From: Cylindrodendrum hubeiense
Lineage: Eukaryota; Ascomycota; Sordariomycetes; Hypocreales; Nectriaceae
Length of the DNA stretch: 64,000 nt
Direction of reading: 5' to 3'
Assembly (NCBI GenBank): GCA_014621425.1
Contig: JAANBB010000006.1
Location: 1 to 64,000, forward strand
The notes beneath the pieces were generated by a model. That model searched no databases. It was not told the origin of the DNA and saw nothing but the letters and a program-made list of their open reading frames with translations. Below, piece after piece: positions 45,541 to 57,602 of this stretch (positions are counted from its first letter, which is position 1; each line of letters starts with the position of its first letter). The translations under genes were made by a program, and so were the position numbers.

Positions 45541-47352
45541 GTGGTGCTGTGTCTACAAAATCCGCAATATCTGCAATATGGGAACGGTCGTTGACTTGAT
45601 CGAACTGATAGCAATATGTGCAGATTTAGGTGGTAAATATCAAGTCACTAAGAGGTTGGTCGCATGATAGGACACAGTCTGCTCTGATGAGTATGGCGTT
45701 CTTTGACGGTACATTTCGAAGACATTATCTCATTCTCTTCCCCCTTTGCCAATTAGAAGGCTTGCACTCTAGAAGCTTGTGTCATACATTGGCGAAGCAG
45801 GTAGGTATCGGCGATCTCAACGTCGCCTCAGCCTCATTCCGAGAGACTCAGGGGCTGACTGCCCACATGTTTCCGAAACGACAATGCGCTCACCAACATG
45901 TTTAGCGTGTACTTAATAATACGACGTATTCGCCTATTCTCTGCCAACTCCATTATTCAATGGAGGGAACCGGGCGCAGGCACCGTTTATGGCTAGTGGG
46001 TGCCAGTCATTGGATGAGCATGCTAAGTTTAAGTCTGTTGGCAACTCTAAAAGGTCCGAGTGTATGTTCAAGGCACACTAGTCATGTGTCCAACACACAT
46101 GCTAGTGAAACGACGGGAAAAAGCCCGTAAGGCAACCCCACAGTAGATGCCCCGCCACAGAAAACCCCCTCTATCAAGTGTCGTCATCAAGTCTCCCTGG
46201 GTCGGAAGTGTACATGGCCACAGCTGGAGCTATCTGATGTGCGGACTTGATGTAAGAGGTAGCTGGAAGGAAAGCATCTAATGGAATGATAGATAGCTTA
46301 ATTGGTAGTCTTCGCAGTTCGCAAGGTGTCGAAACCCGATGTGAAGATATGGGTTTCCCAGTCTTGAGGACTCGGGCGCGACTAGTAGCAGTAATAAGTT
46401 GGGGAGGAAAGGATTAACAATTCATACAGATCATACATAATTAAATGTGCCTCAGTAGCTTAAAGATCTAGGAGAGGTCTTGTTCCTCCGCTTAAGTGTC
46501 TCCGATGATGATCCATGTTCGATGATCCTCCCGGCCGTCCGGCCTTAGACCGCCCATTTTCATAGATCCCGAACCCCGGCCCCACTTGCCCTCCGTGCCT
46601 CCGCGCCCAAAGCGACAAATCTCACCGCTTCGCTAGCCCTACAGACTACAAGAACTACTGGAAGTTAATTCGCTCCTCGTCCCACTACATGAGAGTAAAA
46701 TGTACCGATACCCTGTTGAGGACGTGGCCAGAATTTCCCGAAGACATCGAGGGCTTAGGTGATCCAGAGACATCCTTGGTAAATGTTAGTCTTATCTAGA
46801 ATACATTTTAAGATACTGATTGGAAATTAAATGCTGTTATGAGAGGTGTCCGGGATTTCCCAGCCAGGAAGGTTCGAACTTAAAATTGCTCTCTTGTTTG
46901 TGATACAAAGGTCAATTGAGTATGGGAAAATGGATATAATTTAATGCATTGAAAATTTCCCTTTAATATGTATATTAATCGGATTACATTTCGCTCCTCA
47001 GAGGATCAGCTTTCCACGTTAAAAAATTGGACTGGACAATCCTGTGGCAAAAATCACGGAGTCATTTCGCTGATACAGATTCTCATCAACCCTTGTGGCC
47101 TTTACAAGCATCCACCCCATTTCCTCTTGGCTCACCTCGAATAATCCATTATGGAGCAGCTAAAATTAACTACTGATAAGGAAGGTTTGTTTACCTGGTG
47201 GGGGTTGAAACGGATTCGTGGAGGCCGCCTATGCCCCCACCTCTCCGGCTACGTACACACAGATACAAATATCAAGGCTCTCGACGCTGGATATGGACCA
47301 CTATCAACAAATCGTGGTTTTCTTTTGCCGTCATAAAGTACTATAAGCCAAA
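45541..47352. other. 1.8-kb gene-free region with hairpins and a tRNA-like segment
   Basis: No supportable protein gene. It holds paired hairpins at 46076-46128 and box A/box B-like motifs at 46294-46336 (listed separately). It becomes AT-rich from about 46780 to 47050. The last ~200 bp leads into the acyltransferase and must contain its promoter. Confidence 0.45.
46294..46336 (+). other. tRNA-like Pol III box A / box B remnant
   Basis: TAGCTTAATTGG at 46294-46305 matches the box A consensus TRGCNNARYNGG. GGTGTCGAAACC at 46325-46336 matches box B (GGTTCGANNCC) apart from one inserted base. Spacing is about right for a tRNA, but I could not fold acceptor and anticodon stems. It is therefore a tRNA fossil, a SINE head or chance. 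Confidence 0.3.
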
Positions 47353-48756
47353 ATGGATACCAATACAAACACGACAGCGACTGGTATCGCACTGGATGTG
47401 GACCTGGGCATCCTCGGCCAACCTCCCTCCCTCCGAGTCTACACGCCAATCAGCTTATGCTTCCCCGTCCTTGACCCCTCGGCGTATCCGACCTTTGTCA
47501 GTACATTAGAGCAAGGCCTAGAGCGATTATCTGAGAGTTTCCCATGGGTGGCTGGGCAGGTGGTCAACGAGTTTGCCAGTGAGAGCAACTCTGGCATCTA
47601 CAAGATCAAGGCGCTGGAGAAGGTACCCCGCCTGCTTGTCAAAGACCTACGAGATGATCCATTAGCACCAACCATGGAGGGTCTTAGGACAGCCGGGTTC
47701 CCTATGTCCATGCTGGATGAGAATGTGATTGCGCCTCGAAGGACGTTCCCCGGTGGCCCAGACTACGACCCGATGGAGCCTGTTTTGATCTTACAGGCAA
47801 ATCTGATCGATGGTGGTCTTATTATTACAGTCAATGGCCAGCACAGTGCCATGGATATGGTCGGTCAGGGAGAAGTCATTCGACTCCTCTCCAAAGCCTG
47901 CAAGGATGAATCGTTTACGGAAGAAGAACTAGCCATCGGCAACTTCCCTCGTAACATTGTCATTCCCCTACTGGACAGTACCTTCAAGCTCAGCAACGAA
48001 CTTGAGAACCAGATAGCCCAACTACCCCCACCACAGGCACCATCCTCAAACGAAAAGGCTGGTCCGCCACCTGCTCCTCCCAACGCTTCCTGGGCCTACT
48101 TTTCTTTCAGCCCGAAATCACTATCTGCTTTGAAGTCGTCCGCCGAGGGGTCCGCGGATGGCTCCGCGAGCTTTATTTCCACTGACGACGCCCTCAGTGC
48201 CCTCATTTGGCAATCTGTCACTCGAGCGCGTCTCCCCCGCCTGGACCCCGCAGATGAGACTATGCTGTCCCGCGCGGTTGATACGAGGAGTCATGTCGGG
48301 GCTCCCAAGGCTTATCCGGGTATCCTCCAGAACATAGCCTATAGTAGGAGTACACTTCAACAACTCCTGGATGAGCCTTTGGGTGTCGTAGCATCAAAGC
48401 TACGATTGATGCTGGATCCTTCAAATCTGCGTCACCGTACACGTGCGCTGGCGACATACCTCAATAGCGTGCAAGACAAGTCCGTCTTCAACATTGCAGC
48501 TACGGTGAATCCTGCGACCGATATTCTACTAAGCTCCTGGTCAAAGTTCGACTGCTGCAATCTTGATTTCAACCTTGGACTCGGAAAGCCGGAATCTGTA
48601 AGGAGGCCTCGGTTCAACCCATTTGAGTGCCTCATGTACTTGATGCCGAAGGCGCTGGATGGTGAGATTAGCCTTGGTATTTCTTTGAGAGATGAGGATA
48701 TGGAGAGGTTAAGGTTGGATACAGAGTTTACCAAATATGGCAGATATATCGGATAA
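47353..48756 (+). CDS. BAHD-like acyltransferase (trichothecene 3-O-acetyltransferase family)
   Basis: Single exon, 467 aa. Transfers an acyl group from CoA to an alcohol or amine of a small molecule in the cytosol. The catalytic HxxxD is NGQHSAMDMVGQ (H154, D158), and the second family motif is present as DFNLGLGKP (~412; usually DFGWG). The opening, with FPVLDPSAYPTFVSTLEQGL and SFPWVAGQV, matches fungal TRI101-type transferases, which protect the producer or neighbours by acetylating toxins. No trichothecene cluster genes lie nearby, so the substrate is open: detoxification or secondary metabolism are both plausible. The ATG at 47353 starts the family-like N-terminus. The nearest neighbours are over 1.7 kb away. 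Confidence 0.87.
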   Translation: MDTNTNTTATGIALDVDLGILGQPPSLRVYTPISLCFPVLDPSAYPTFVSTLEQGLERLSESFPWVAGQVVNEFASESNSGIYKIKALEKVPRLLVKDLRDDPLAPTMEGLRTAGFPMSMLDENVIAPRRTFPGGPDYDPMEPVLILQANLIDGGLIITVNGQHSAMDMVGQGEVIRLLSKACKDESFTEEELAIGNFPRNIVIPLLDSTFKLSNELENQIAQLPPPQAPSSNEKAGPPPAPPNASWAYFSFSPKSLSALKSSAEGSADGSASFISTDDALSALIWQSVTRARLPRLDPADETMLSRAVDTRSHVGAPKAYPGILQNIAYSRSTLQQLLDEPLGVVASKLRLMLDPSNLRHRTRALATYLNSVQDKSVFNIAATVNPATDILLSSWSKFDCCNLDFNLGLGKPESVRRPRFNPFECLMYLMPKALDGEISLGISLRDEDMERLRLDTEFTKYGRYIG

Positions 48757-50999
48757 AACAATAATGTTCTCCAGCAGTTCTGAAGTCGCATCTGTCGCGT
48801 AAAGGCCACTTTCAAACATAGCCTTCTCAGGCGATGACTCTACATCTGTGATTGCCATCTTCAAAGTCCCTTCAGATACTAAGATTCTCTACCCTTTAGA
48901 TCTGAAAAAGGTTTCATACAGCAAAGTCCAGATGGGTGAGAGTACTCATAGTTTCATCCTCACTGCAGAAGACCTGTGTGATCAAAAGTTGTGTCACGGG
49001 AAGATGTTAGTGGAAGTCGATCAGGATCTGGATCGCTTCATAATGGTTGCCTGACTTGGGAATCATCCTTCAGCTGTTCTTCATAGGTGAAACCAGAGCT
49101 AGCACATCCTAGGAGGAAGCACTCAAGATCTCAGATAAGATTGCTGCTTAGCGGCGTCACTCGTTTAGGGTGTTCTAAAGTCGGGCTAAACAAGGACACC
49201 TGAGGAGGCGGTCAGAGGTGGTAATGATAAGACCAAACCTCCACGAGGTTAGCCAATCATCAAAGGAGCGAGCGTAATGGGAAAGCAGCTCGGCTACCCT
49301 AGAGCTGCATTCTACTATTTCCAGATCTGACCCATACTACTCGCCACAACATCCTTGACTGCATCTGCCAACACGCACAAATCAGACCCACCTGCACCCA
49401 GTAAGTCAGAACCCAAATTTGACACTGCAGGATTGCATACCAGGGTGTGCTTCGGCTGTGCCGGTCTCGATGATGCCTCAACATCAGGTAAGCGGACCGG
49501 GGCCACATTTGTCCCCACGAAGCCTTAGGATATCCACAATCTAGGTGGACACACTCTGGACCTACCCCGGGATTAGTGCAAGCCCTTTACTACCTTGTGG
49601 CTGTAATTATGGAGAGGCAGTAATCTACAGGCAAGGTCCGTGCCGTCCAGCTGACCTGTGAACATGACTCCAGGCTCCGTAATCTTGTAACGAATTCGGC
49701 GACGGCCCAGTTTCAGTGATGGAGCTTTAGTGATTGACTTTTAGTGATTGACCTTCAACTGTGAATGCGATGCCGATCTTCGTATGAATAAGAATGACTT
49801 TGCAGGGTCCATGGATCGTCTTCAACGCGGGGAATGTCCAGGGTAGGGCAACAGTCGGGACGACGCAATACGTTAAAAAGAGGGTCCATGCAACCGTTTG
49901 CAGATCTTTTATCAACATGTGGATAGCTAGCCATTGACACCTGTGTAGGAGAGTCACTCTAAATAAACTATTGCTGGAATTACGGCCCGGTATTCCTCTG
50001 CTGTTGGAGGCAATTTGAGAGATTGTTGTGCCAACCCAGTTGGGCATGCCGCGGCAAGTCAATCATTTCTTGGAACCTCTCCTGATGGGTAAAGTACGGG
50101 AGCGGCAAATACTGCCATCGAGGCCGAAAGAAGACAATGGCCGCTTATAATTGCCTCGCAAACCACGCGGAAGGCTTTTCCGCTCCTCGAAACGAAAGCT
50201 GGGGTTGATGGCTGGCATAATGCGGAGTCAAGGCGCAGCGTAGAACGCGGGGTCCCCAGGTTGTTGGTTGGAGTCGGACCGATTATCGTCCCATTGCCTC
50301 GCCCGACTTAGACTCAATGGAGAATAATGTTGGACAGTTTAGCCTGGATATCCGAAGTAAAGGCGTAGATCTACCGGATCTAGGTCGCAAGCAGTTGGGA
50401 GGCAGGGGGTTTCATATGAGCTGGCCCGCAACTGGCTTGAGTCCTGTTCTAGGCTCGCCCCGTTGGCCCGATCCCAAGCTAACAGAGCCCCCATGACCCG
50501 GAGACACCCACATTCCGATCACAGATTCGTGCTCAAATGAACAGTTGCGTAACACCAGCCGACTGTTGGCTCAGTCTAGCTTACCCCAGCCGCCCACGAG
50601 CTGGGGTAGTCTAGCCCGAAGTAGTCTAACGGTCTGTGATTAAGATGCATCGCCGCGGCGATTTCCTGGGGAGCTAGCTACTCTAAACATCAGCTTGAAT
50701 CATGCTGCTTCGCCATGTCTACCGGTTCCCGTCAGGCATTGGCCTTGGCAAGAGCCTCATGGCTTGATGCTATTGGGCGGGTGGCTTTCCTTGGCCGTCC
50801 GGGTGCCATGACCACGAGACGAGCCATCTTTCGGTTGACGCGCGCGGCACTCCGCAAACTGTAAATACATAAAGAGTCAACAAAGTTTCGTATATTTGCC
50901 TGCTCATGCTTCTCATTCATCTCTTCATTCATATCATCACTCAATCCATACCCTCACAACCAATCTTTCGCCAATACCCAGCCTGAGCTTGACCTCACC
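48757..50999. other. 2.2-kb intergenic region
   Basis: No supportable gene between the acyltransferase and the sugar transporter; open frames are short and unrelated to known families. A 9-bp inverted repeat (TACCCCAGC/GCTGGGGTA, 50582-50608) lies about 400 bp before the transporter start and may be a regulatory site. Confidence 0.45.
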
Positions 51000-52808
51000 A
51001 TGGGGACAAAGGCGCATCAAGCGACGTCCGCCGAGACAAAGGCCGTCGGCCAAGAGCTGGCGGCCGTCTTGCCCGACAATGGACCGTGGTACAAGCAGAA
51101 ACATATCGTGCGACTCAATTTTACCATCTTGTCGATGATCATGTTCTCTTCATCAAACGGATACGATGGCTCCATGATGAACGGCCTCCTGGCCCTCCCC
51201 CAATGGGCCGAGTTCATGGACAGCCCCACCGGCGCCTGGTTGGGCTTCATCAACGCGATATATTCCCTCGGTAGCGTCGTGGTATATCCGGTTGCTGCGT
51301 GGATGTGCAACAAGTACGGTCGAAAGCCTGGTATCTGGATCGGATACGCCTTCTTGCTCCTCGGAACTGCTCTCCAGACCGCCGCCAACGGCGAGATCGC
51401 TTTCGTCCTCGCGAGACTGTTCCTCGGTTGCGCCTCCGGGTTCTTTCTTTCAGTCCCACTTCTGATCGCCGAGAACGCATACCCCACACAGCGTGGCATC
51501 GCATCCAGTCTCTACAACTGTGGATGGTATGTCGGATCCATTGTCGCCGCTTGGGTCACTTTTGGAACGAGGGATATGGATCACTGGGCTTGGCGAGTTC
51601 CGTCCTTGCTCCAAGCAGCCATACCCTTATTTGCTTTACCGGGCTTCCTGATGGCGAACGAGTCGCCCCGATGGCTCGTTTCGGTTGACCGAGTTGACGA
51701 GGCCCGACAAATCCTCGCCAACGATCACTGCGGCGGAGATTTGAACGCACCCCTGGTAGCATTCGAAATCACTGAGATCGAGGCTACCCTCAAGGCCGAA
51801 AAGGAGGCCAACGACTCAACCTCATGGAGCGATCTCTGGAGCACCCCGGGCAACAGGCATCGTCTTTTCATCTCCGTCACTCTCGGAATCTTCGGCCAAT
51901 GGGTTGGAAACGGTGTTGTCAGCTACTACCTTGCCATGGTTCTTGTAAGTAATCCTGGGTTAAGAAATTCCGGGTTGTTGATGCATGAAGCTATCACCAA
52001 CCTCCTCGTGTTGAGATGTGACAAGACTAACGCGGAATCCCAACTCACAGGAAACGGTCGGAATCACTTCGGTTAAGGACCAGACACTTATTTCTGGTTG
52101 TCTGCAAATCTGGAACCTTATTTGGGCAGTTGCCGCGGCCTCCATGGTCGACAAAATTGGACGACGCGCCTTGTTCCTCAGCTCGGTTAGTACTGTCACA
52201 ATATTGGATCCCCACCAATGACCCTTGTCAGATTCGGCAACATGTGCATGAAACTAACTCCTCTAATCTACAGGGAACCATCATGCTGGTCTCGTACATC
52301 ATCATTACTGGTTTGTCGGGCAGCTTCGCCGCTACGGGCAACCATGCCACTGGCACCGCTGTCATTCCTTTCCTTTTCATGTAAGTGTCTAACCCTCAAT
52401 TCGCTGCTGCAATTTTAGCTAATGGCCATTAGCTACTTCATGGGATACGATATTGCCCTGACCCCCCTCATCGTCTCCTACACGGTGGAAATCTGGCCCT
52501 TCCGCCTCCGCGCCAAGGGTCTGTCCGCCACTATGCTTACCACCATTGCCGCCGTGTTCTTCAACACCTTCATCAACCCCATTGCGCTTGACGCGATCCA
52601 ATGGAAATACTACTTTGTCTTCGTCGCGGTGCTGGTCGCTATGATTGTCACCGTTTGGTTCTCTTACCCTGAGACCCGAGGCCGCACGCTTGAGAACATG
52701 GCCTACCTGTTCGATGGTGAGGATGCGGTGGCTGGTGGCATCACGGCCGAAGACGTGCTGAAGGCTGGTGCGGAGCACGACGAGCGGGATGGAAGTGCGG
52801 AGAAATAG
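51000..52808 (+). CDS. MFS sugar transporter (lactose permease-like), 4 exons
   Basis: Exons 51000-51944, 52051-52185, 52274-52380 and 52433-52808 (520 aa); all introns GT-AG. A plasma-membrane sugar/H+ symporter of the major facilitator superfamily with 12 predicted helices. Signature motifs: NGYDGSMMNGLLALPQW after helix 1, GRKPGIWIGY between helices 2 and 3, PSLLQAAIPLF and ESPRWLVS before the central loop, DKIGRR between helices 8 and 9, and PETRGRTLENMAYLFDG after helix 12. This set is typical of fungal lactose/hexose permeases. No glycosidase gene adjoins it, so the sugar is not indicated. The leader is rich in TTCATTC/CATC repeats. Confidence 0.93.
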
Positions 52809-55520
52809 AGACGCTAGTAAGGCGATTGCCGCGTACGCACTCCGCAGAGGAGCGAGCTACGGGCAAGAGGCCAAGCATTAGATGATTTAATCGAACCCTA
52901 TGAACCACCTTGACGACTCGTTGCACTGCACACCGGCCAAGGCGAGACATGTGGGACACACCGCTCGTCCATGACTCGACCGCAATGACTCGACTGGCAT
53001 TCTCCAACACAGTCCAAGCGCGCGGCCTCAGCCCTTCTCCAGATGTGCCGTACTTAGACTCCGTCCACTCCACCTACTCCACCTACTCCACAGACCCCGT
53101 GAAGGCAAATGCGGGGACGCTCTCATTTCATGGAGTAATATGGGTCAGGGGTCCGAGACTGGGAGGGAGCCGGCCCCCAGCAATTAGCGGGACTCGTTCG
53201 CCCTCGGGTGTGCATCACGCCAGCCTCTCGCTCGCTTGTCGGGGTCCAACCATCGATTAATCGGAGCCACCGATGCACACTGCTGCAGCCCGCAGCATGC
53301 AGTCGAAATCGGATAGGTAGATGTCTCCGCCGTTACAACGTGGGAGGTTGCTCGGATGCCAAGTAAGTCCACCGATTGAGCATTATCGGACGTTGTTCCT
53401 AAGCGAGCTGCGTCCCCAAACTCTATTGCGTGCCCAGAGACAGAATAAAAAATCCACAAATACTTTCCTCTTTGCCCCGGAGCCAGTACAGGGTCCGAGA
53501 GGGTGACGACTACGCCGAGAGTTGGCCGAGGCTGAGGGTGGCATCATATTCCCATTAGTTGACCTCACGCAGGGCTTGAATGGCTGCCACACTCTACCTC
53601 TTATGTTTCCCTCAACGACTTCCAGGCACAGCTGAATATCGCGCATAATATCCCGACATTGTGCCGTCTGGGCCTGTTACGCTGGCACGGGTGGAGAAAA
53701 TATTCGTATGACACCTTGGCATTGGAGGCCCCGCGGCCATTTTGGGAGCTGTCGCCGGCGAGATGGCGAATAGCACGCGTGGCTCGTAGGTTCTTAGGAA
53801 ACGCTTACCCGTGTGCGGCGGATTCGAGTTAGATATCTGACTTGCAGAATTTATCATATTTTCTATCGTGGACTTCATTCGTAATAATTTGGCCTCTATG
53901 TGTACAAATTATATAACATTCCTCTTCCCAGGTAACATCCTCTTAGCTAATTAAACGCCACAGCAAACCTTTCGCTCTCTGAGTTATTTTCAATGTTTTG
54001 AGTTTAACTTAGAAAAGCAAGGTCGAGAATGGGGATAATGAAGAGTATTGCCATTCGCACACAGATACAATTTTAGCACCTAAATTTTAGCTACATCATA
54101 TGTATATGCACCCTTAACATAAAGATGACTTTTACCATTAGGGAATAAATCACTAAAATAGAAAGTACTATTAGGGAATAAATAACTAAGATAAAATGTA
54201 GCATTAGGGAATAAATAACTAAGATAAATGTAAATTGTCTGACCTAGAAGCAACACCTCGGTAGGGCTAAGTTTGACCTTGTAGAGATTGCCAAATTCAG
54301 CGCTAGGGTAAAATTTGACTTCTCTTTTGACGGCTTCTCTCTGCGTATGCAGAAAGTGTCCGGGTGGCATCGCTTGGCTTAATAGTTGTGCTTCAAGTGT
54401 TGGGTGGCTGTAACTAGCTGACCGACAGTGACACATGAGCTGTACGAGCCATTGGGGATATTAAAGTGTTGCTGTACTCTTTTATTTTATTTTACGGGGT
54501 ATCTTTTATAGACATTGTTATCTTGAGTATGCCTATAATCTTAAAGGAATAGTATTTAATTATTATTAAGAAATCTTTATATAATGTTTTTGATGATAAT
54601 ATTTTAACAATTTTCAAAGATTAGAATTGATAAAAGAAAGATGTTATATTGTATGCTATATTATAGATAGATAACTGAAATGAATAGAATTAAACATATT
54701 CAGAATCTCTAGCTATTAATAAAAACGCCCCGTGTCAAGCAGGCGGCCTGCATGAAGACGGCGTGCCACATAGGTGATGTTGTGAACCTGGAAGGAGGCC
54801 GTCTCAGCCCGGCTACATAGCCAGGCCATGCAGTATAGAGATAAAAAGAGGGATATTTGCCCCATGCGGAAAGGACCAGGGAATGACGATGCTACTTGAT
54901 ACAATGATATAGCGCCCGAAAGATTGTCAAGCCTCCTCGCACAGCCATTTTGTTTTGCGTCCTGAGCCCATTTATGACGACATCCTCACCACTTAGGGGT
55001 ATGCAACTTTTCGTATCTCGTCATCGCGCCAGATATCAACTTGTCCAATATTTCCTCGTACCAGTGTCTCCGGAAAGTCGTTTATGAAAGTAGGACGAGG
55101 ACTTCAAGAGGTCTCATCACTAATGACGAACGAATACCGTCGCCCGAGCGATGATTTCGATGCCCACAGGCTCAATGGACCATGAAGGGTACATAAACAT
55201 CAACGCGAAAAGCATTCGGGTCGAGCCACTTGCAGCGGAACCAGTACCGTCCGGTTATGCCGCTGATCAATCGCCAACCCAATTACAAGCTATCGATAGA
55301 TCATGTTGGAAGCTTTCACAGAGCACCGATGATTTGGAGACAAAGGTCTTTGCAATACTCATCGGGTATTTCGTCGGTTACTACAGCAAATATTACATCT
55401 CTAAAAGTATTACCACAGGTATGTCTCTACATCGCATCACACATGGTATATCAATGAAATACAGTGCACCTATAGAAAACTTGCATCAAATATGAGCCAA
55501 CTATTACGTTTACTCACATA
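52809..55520. other. 2.7-kb intergenic region with an AT-rich block
   Basis: Between the sugar transporter stop and the stop of the first membrane paralog. It holds a CTCCACCTACT run (about 53066-53090), a 33-bp tandem repeat (54137-54235) and a strongly AT-rich stretch (about 54480-54720). An open frame at 55151-55495 with one hydrophobic helix is too weak to call a gene. Confidence 0.5.
54137..54235. repeat. 33-bp tandem repeat, three units
   Basis: Units start with ATTAGGGAATAAAT at 54137, 54170 and 54203. The exact 33-bp period is a multiple of three and keeps a minus-strand frame open (repeats of LFPN), but that frame has no other coding sign. Confidence 0.9.
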
Positions 55521-56822
55521 TCAAACATTAAAGTCTCCCTGTACATGGTCATGTTCCTGCCCAACTACCTTCGCCTCATTATTCTTTTTATCGCTTGTAA
55601 TACGCTTCCATAGTTTCATTTCCGTTGCCTGCTTCTGCTCATCTAGTTTCTCACGCCTATATTGCATGTCTGTTGAATCCCACCACGTTTGTTCCCAGTC
55701 CCATAACTTGCCAGGAAAGAACTCTCCCCGTAAAGCCTGGCCATGGCCAGGATGGGCAAGTTCTAGTTCCATCAAGGTGAACATGACCTTGCACTCGGTG
55801 TGCACGGCTGGTTCCTTTAGGTCGAGCGGCAAGCCGAGGGATGTTGGAAAACACGGCACGGTGGCGACAATGAGGTTGTGTAGTATGCCAAGTCCACCCA
55901 CTGCAAGCAGGAACCAGGTGTTTTCCTTGATACCAGTGCAGGTAATAAGTAAGACTATCCACAAAACGGCTAGGAGAACCGTCAGGACCCGGGTTGACGC
56001 CATATCCCCGGGCGCTCGACCGGAAGCAAGGTCCTCAAGGTCCAACGTGCCTTTCTCGCTGTGGACTATGATGACTTCTTGCGAGCCGTTTCCTGTTGTC
56101 AGTGCCACGTGAACATCCTTATGTGTCTCCCGAGCGTGCCACTTTTCAAGTGCCCATTGGGGCAACGAGGCGGTGATGTAGGCCAGGATGGTGCCCGCAC
56201 CTGTGGTCATGAAGATGGCCCAGTCATGGTACAGAGAAAATGGAATTGCGGCAACACCCAGCTGCAGAGCAGATGTTCCAATCCCGCTCCACCAGACTGT
56301 GGATCTAAAACCATTTGTCATGACATGGCCTTCACGAGTCTTTGAGGTATAGTTCTTGTCGTTGCTCTTGAGTTTATAAATGGCAACGCAGAGCGCAGAA
56401 TTGATCACGACGTCCTCGGCTGCGGGGTGGGTATTTGGGTGTTTCAGGGTGATTCTCAGCCCGTCGGTCGCCTGCTTTGGTCTCCAGTAAGAGTAGGTGC
56501 GGAAAAGCCGGGCCAGCAGCCATGAGTGATTTTCGCGGGCGTAGCCTGATTTGAGGTTGAAGACCCGGAGAGATATCTCTGGGGCGCAGCGGATCAGGCG
56601 GTTCTCGCCGAGGGAGCCCAGCAGAGCCGCGAGGCCATACGCGACCCATCCAAAAGAAAAGGCTATGGGAGTGAAGGGTCGGGCGCCGGACGTTGCGGCA
56701 AGGGCCAGCTGAATGACATCAGCACCCAGGATGAGCAGCACGGAAAAGACATCGCCGGGCGTGACCCACTGGGTCCTAAATTGATCGGGAGCGGCAGTCC
56801 AGTTGGTGCTGCGCGGTTCCAT
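55521..56822 (-). CDS. polytopic membrane protein, paralog A of a divergent pair (433 aa)
   Basis: Single exon. Family not recognised. It aligns along nearly its whole length with the protein at 57603-58974: PGDVFSVLLILGADV versus PRDVFSVLLILGGDI, FSFGWVAYG versus FSFGWVAYA, LPQWALEKW versus LPQWATEKW, TGNGSQ versus RGNGSQ, and FFPGKL in both. About six hydrophobic segments can be seen, with a soluble stretch (about 95-165) and a C-terminal cytosolic tail rich in Lys/Glu. Conserved NGSQ and DLEDLASG lie in a likely intracellular loop. The ATG is the first in the frame and starts a family-like N-terminus. It lacks the intron found in the paralog. Confidence 0.85.
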   Translation of the reverse strand: MEPRSTNWTAAPDQFRTQWVTPGDVFSVLLILGADVIQLALAATSGARPFTPIAFSFGWVAYGLAALLGSLGENRLIRCAPEISLRVFNLKSGYARENHSWLLARLFRTYSYWRPKQATDGLRITLKHPNTHPAAEDVVINSALCVAIYKLKSNDKNYTSKTREGHVMTNGFRSTVWWSGIGTSALQLGVAAIPFSLYHDWAIFMTTGAGTILAYITASLPQWALEKWHARETHKDVHVALTTGNGSQEVIIVHSEKGTLDLEDLASGRAPGDMASTRVLTVLLAVLWIVLLITCTGIKENTWFLLAVGGLGILHNLIVATVPCFPTSLGLPLDLKEPAVHTECKVMFTLMELELAHPGHGQALRGEFFPGKLWDWEQTWWDSTDMQYRREKLDEQKQATEMKLWKRITSDKKNNEAKVVGQEHDHVQGDFNV

Positions 56823-57602
56823 TGTAGCGAAGATGTGTGCAAAGATGTGGGCGTTCTTTGTTTGAATCTGGGCAGCAAGGTTGGGTCAGGAGCCGAACGG
56901 AACAAGAGCGGCAACGACATCTTTTAACGCCAAAGCCCGCAGCAGCCAGCCAGCCCAGCCCAGTAAGGGAAATCAGGTTGGGTGCTCAGTTTCATGCCTC
57001 ATTCGGGCGGCCCAGGCTGCAACAGACAGAGGCGTATGCACCAGTTGCTTTTGGGCGCCTGCGAGCAGCTAGGTATAAGTTTTCAGCTTGCTGATGACAA
57101 CAACAGCCATCCCACCAACCCAGGTGTCTGCAAATTGTGCTTACTGCGCCACGGCTGAGGGGCCTGCATCGCAATACGTTGGCGAGCACAACGGGTGACT
57201 GAACCCATGTCGTGTTGGCCTATGGGACATGACGGTTGGCCTGGCTGCTGGGGGCGCCAGCCTCACCTGATTGCACGCAGGCATTTGCCGATCTCTAGGC
57301 GACGCTAGTGCATGACATGGCTTGAAAAGCAATCGGGCTCGCCGCCTCGGGGGATCGAGATAGACAGACTGACGTTTTGCATTTGCGAAACCTGCTGGAG
57401 CTGGGCAGTTAGTTGTCAGCTGCGAAAACAGAGACAGGGATCCGACACTGCTCAACCTATAGGACGGCACAAACTATGTATGCACAATAGCGCCGTTAAC
57501 CTTGTATGGGATGTATGTAATTGAAATGCTCGCTCACGTGAAAACAAAAACGTAAGCAAGGTGCTCGCCAACGCGCCCGTCTCGCTCGCTTACATCTACG
57601 TG
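56823..57602. promoter_or_regulatory. bidirectional promoter between the membrane paralogs
   Basis: 780 bp separates the two start codons. The overall composition is mixed, with no clear TATA box on either side. The region probably drives both copies. No binding motif was identified. Confidence 0.5.

Noticed and set aside
46070..46130. Hammerhead-like GAAAC between two hairpins
   Set aside because: The essential CUGANGA element is not present before the first stem.
46310..46360. Resemblance to group I intron core (GCAGTTC and AAGATAT)
   Set aside because: The pairing partners sit too close together to leave room for P3 and P8, and the P and Q elements are absent.
48848..49054. 68-codon open frame after the acyltransferase
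   Set aside because: Short, no domain, and no start or leader features.
54137..54235. TTAGGG hexamers as interstitial telomere repeat
   Set aside because: The hexamer occurs once per 33-bp unit and is not itself in tandem.
55151..55495. 114-codon plus-strand open frame with one hydrophobic helix
   Set aside because: No family match, weak start context, no supporting splice sites, and it lies in repeat- and AT-rich surroundings.
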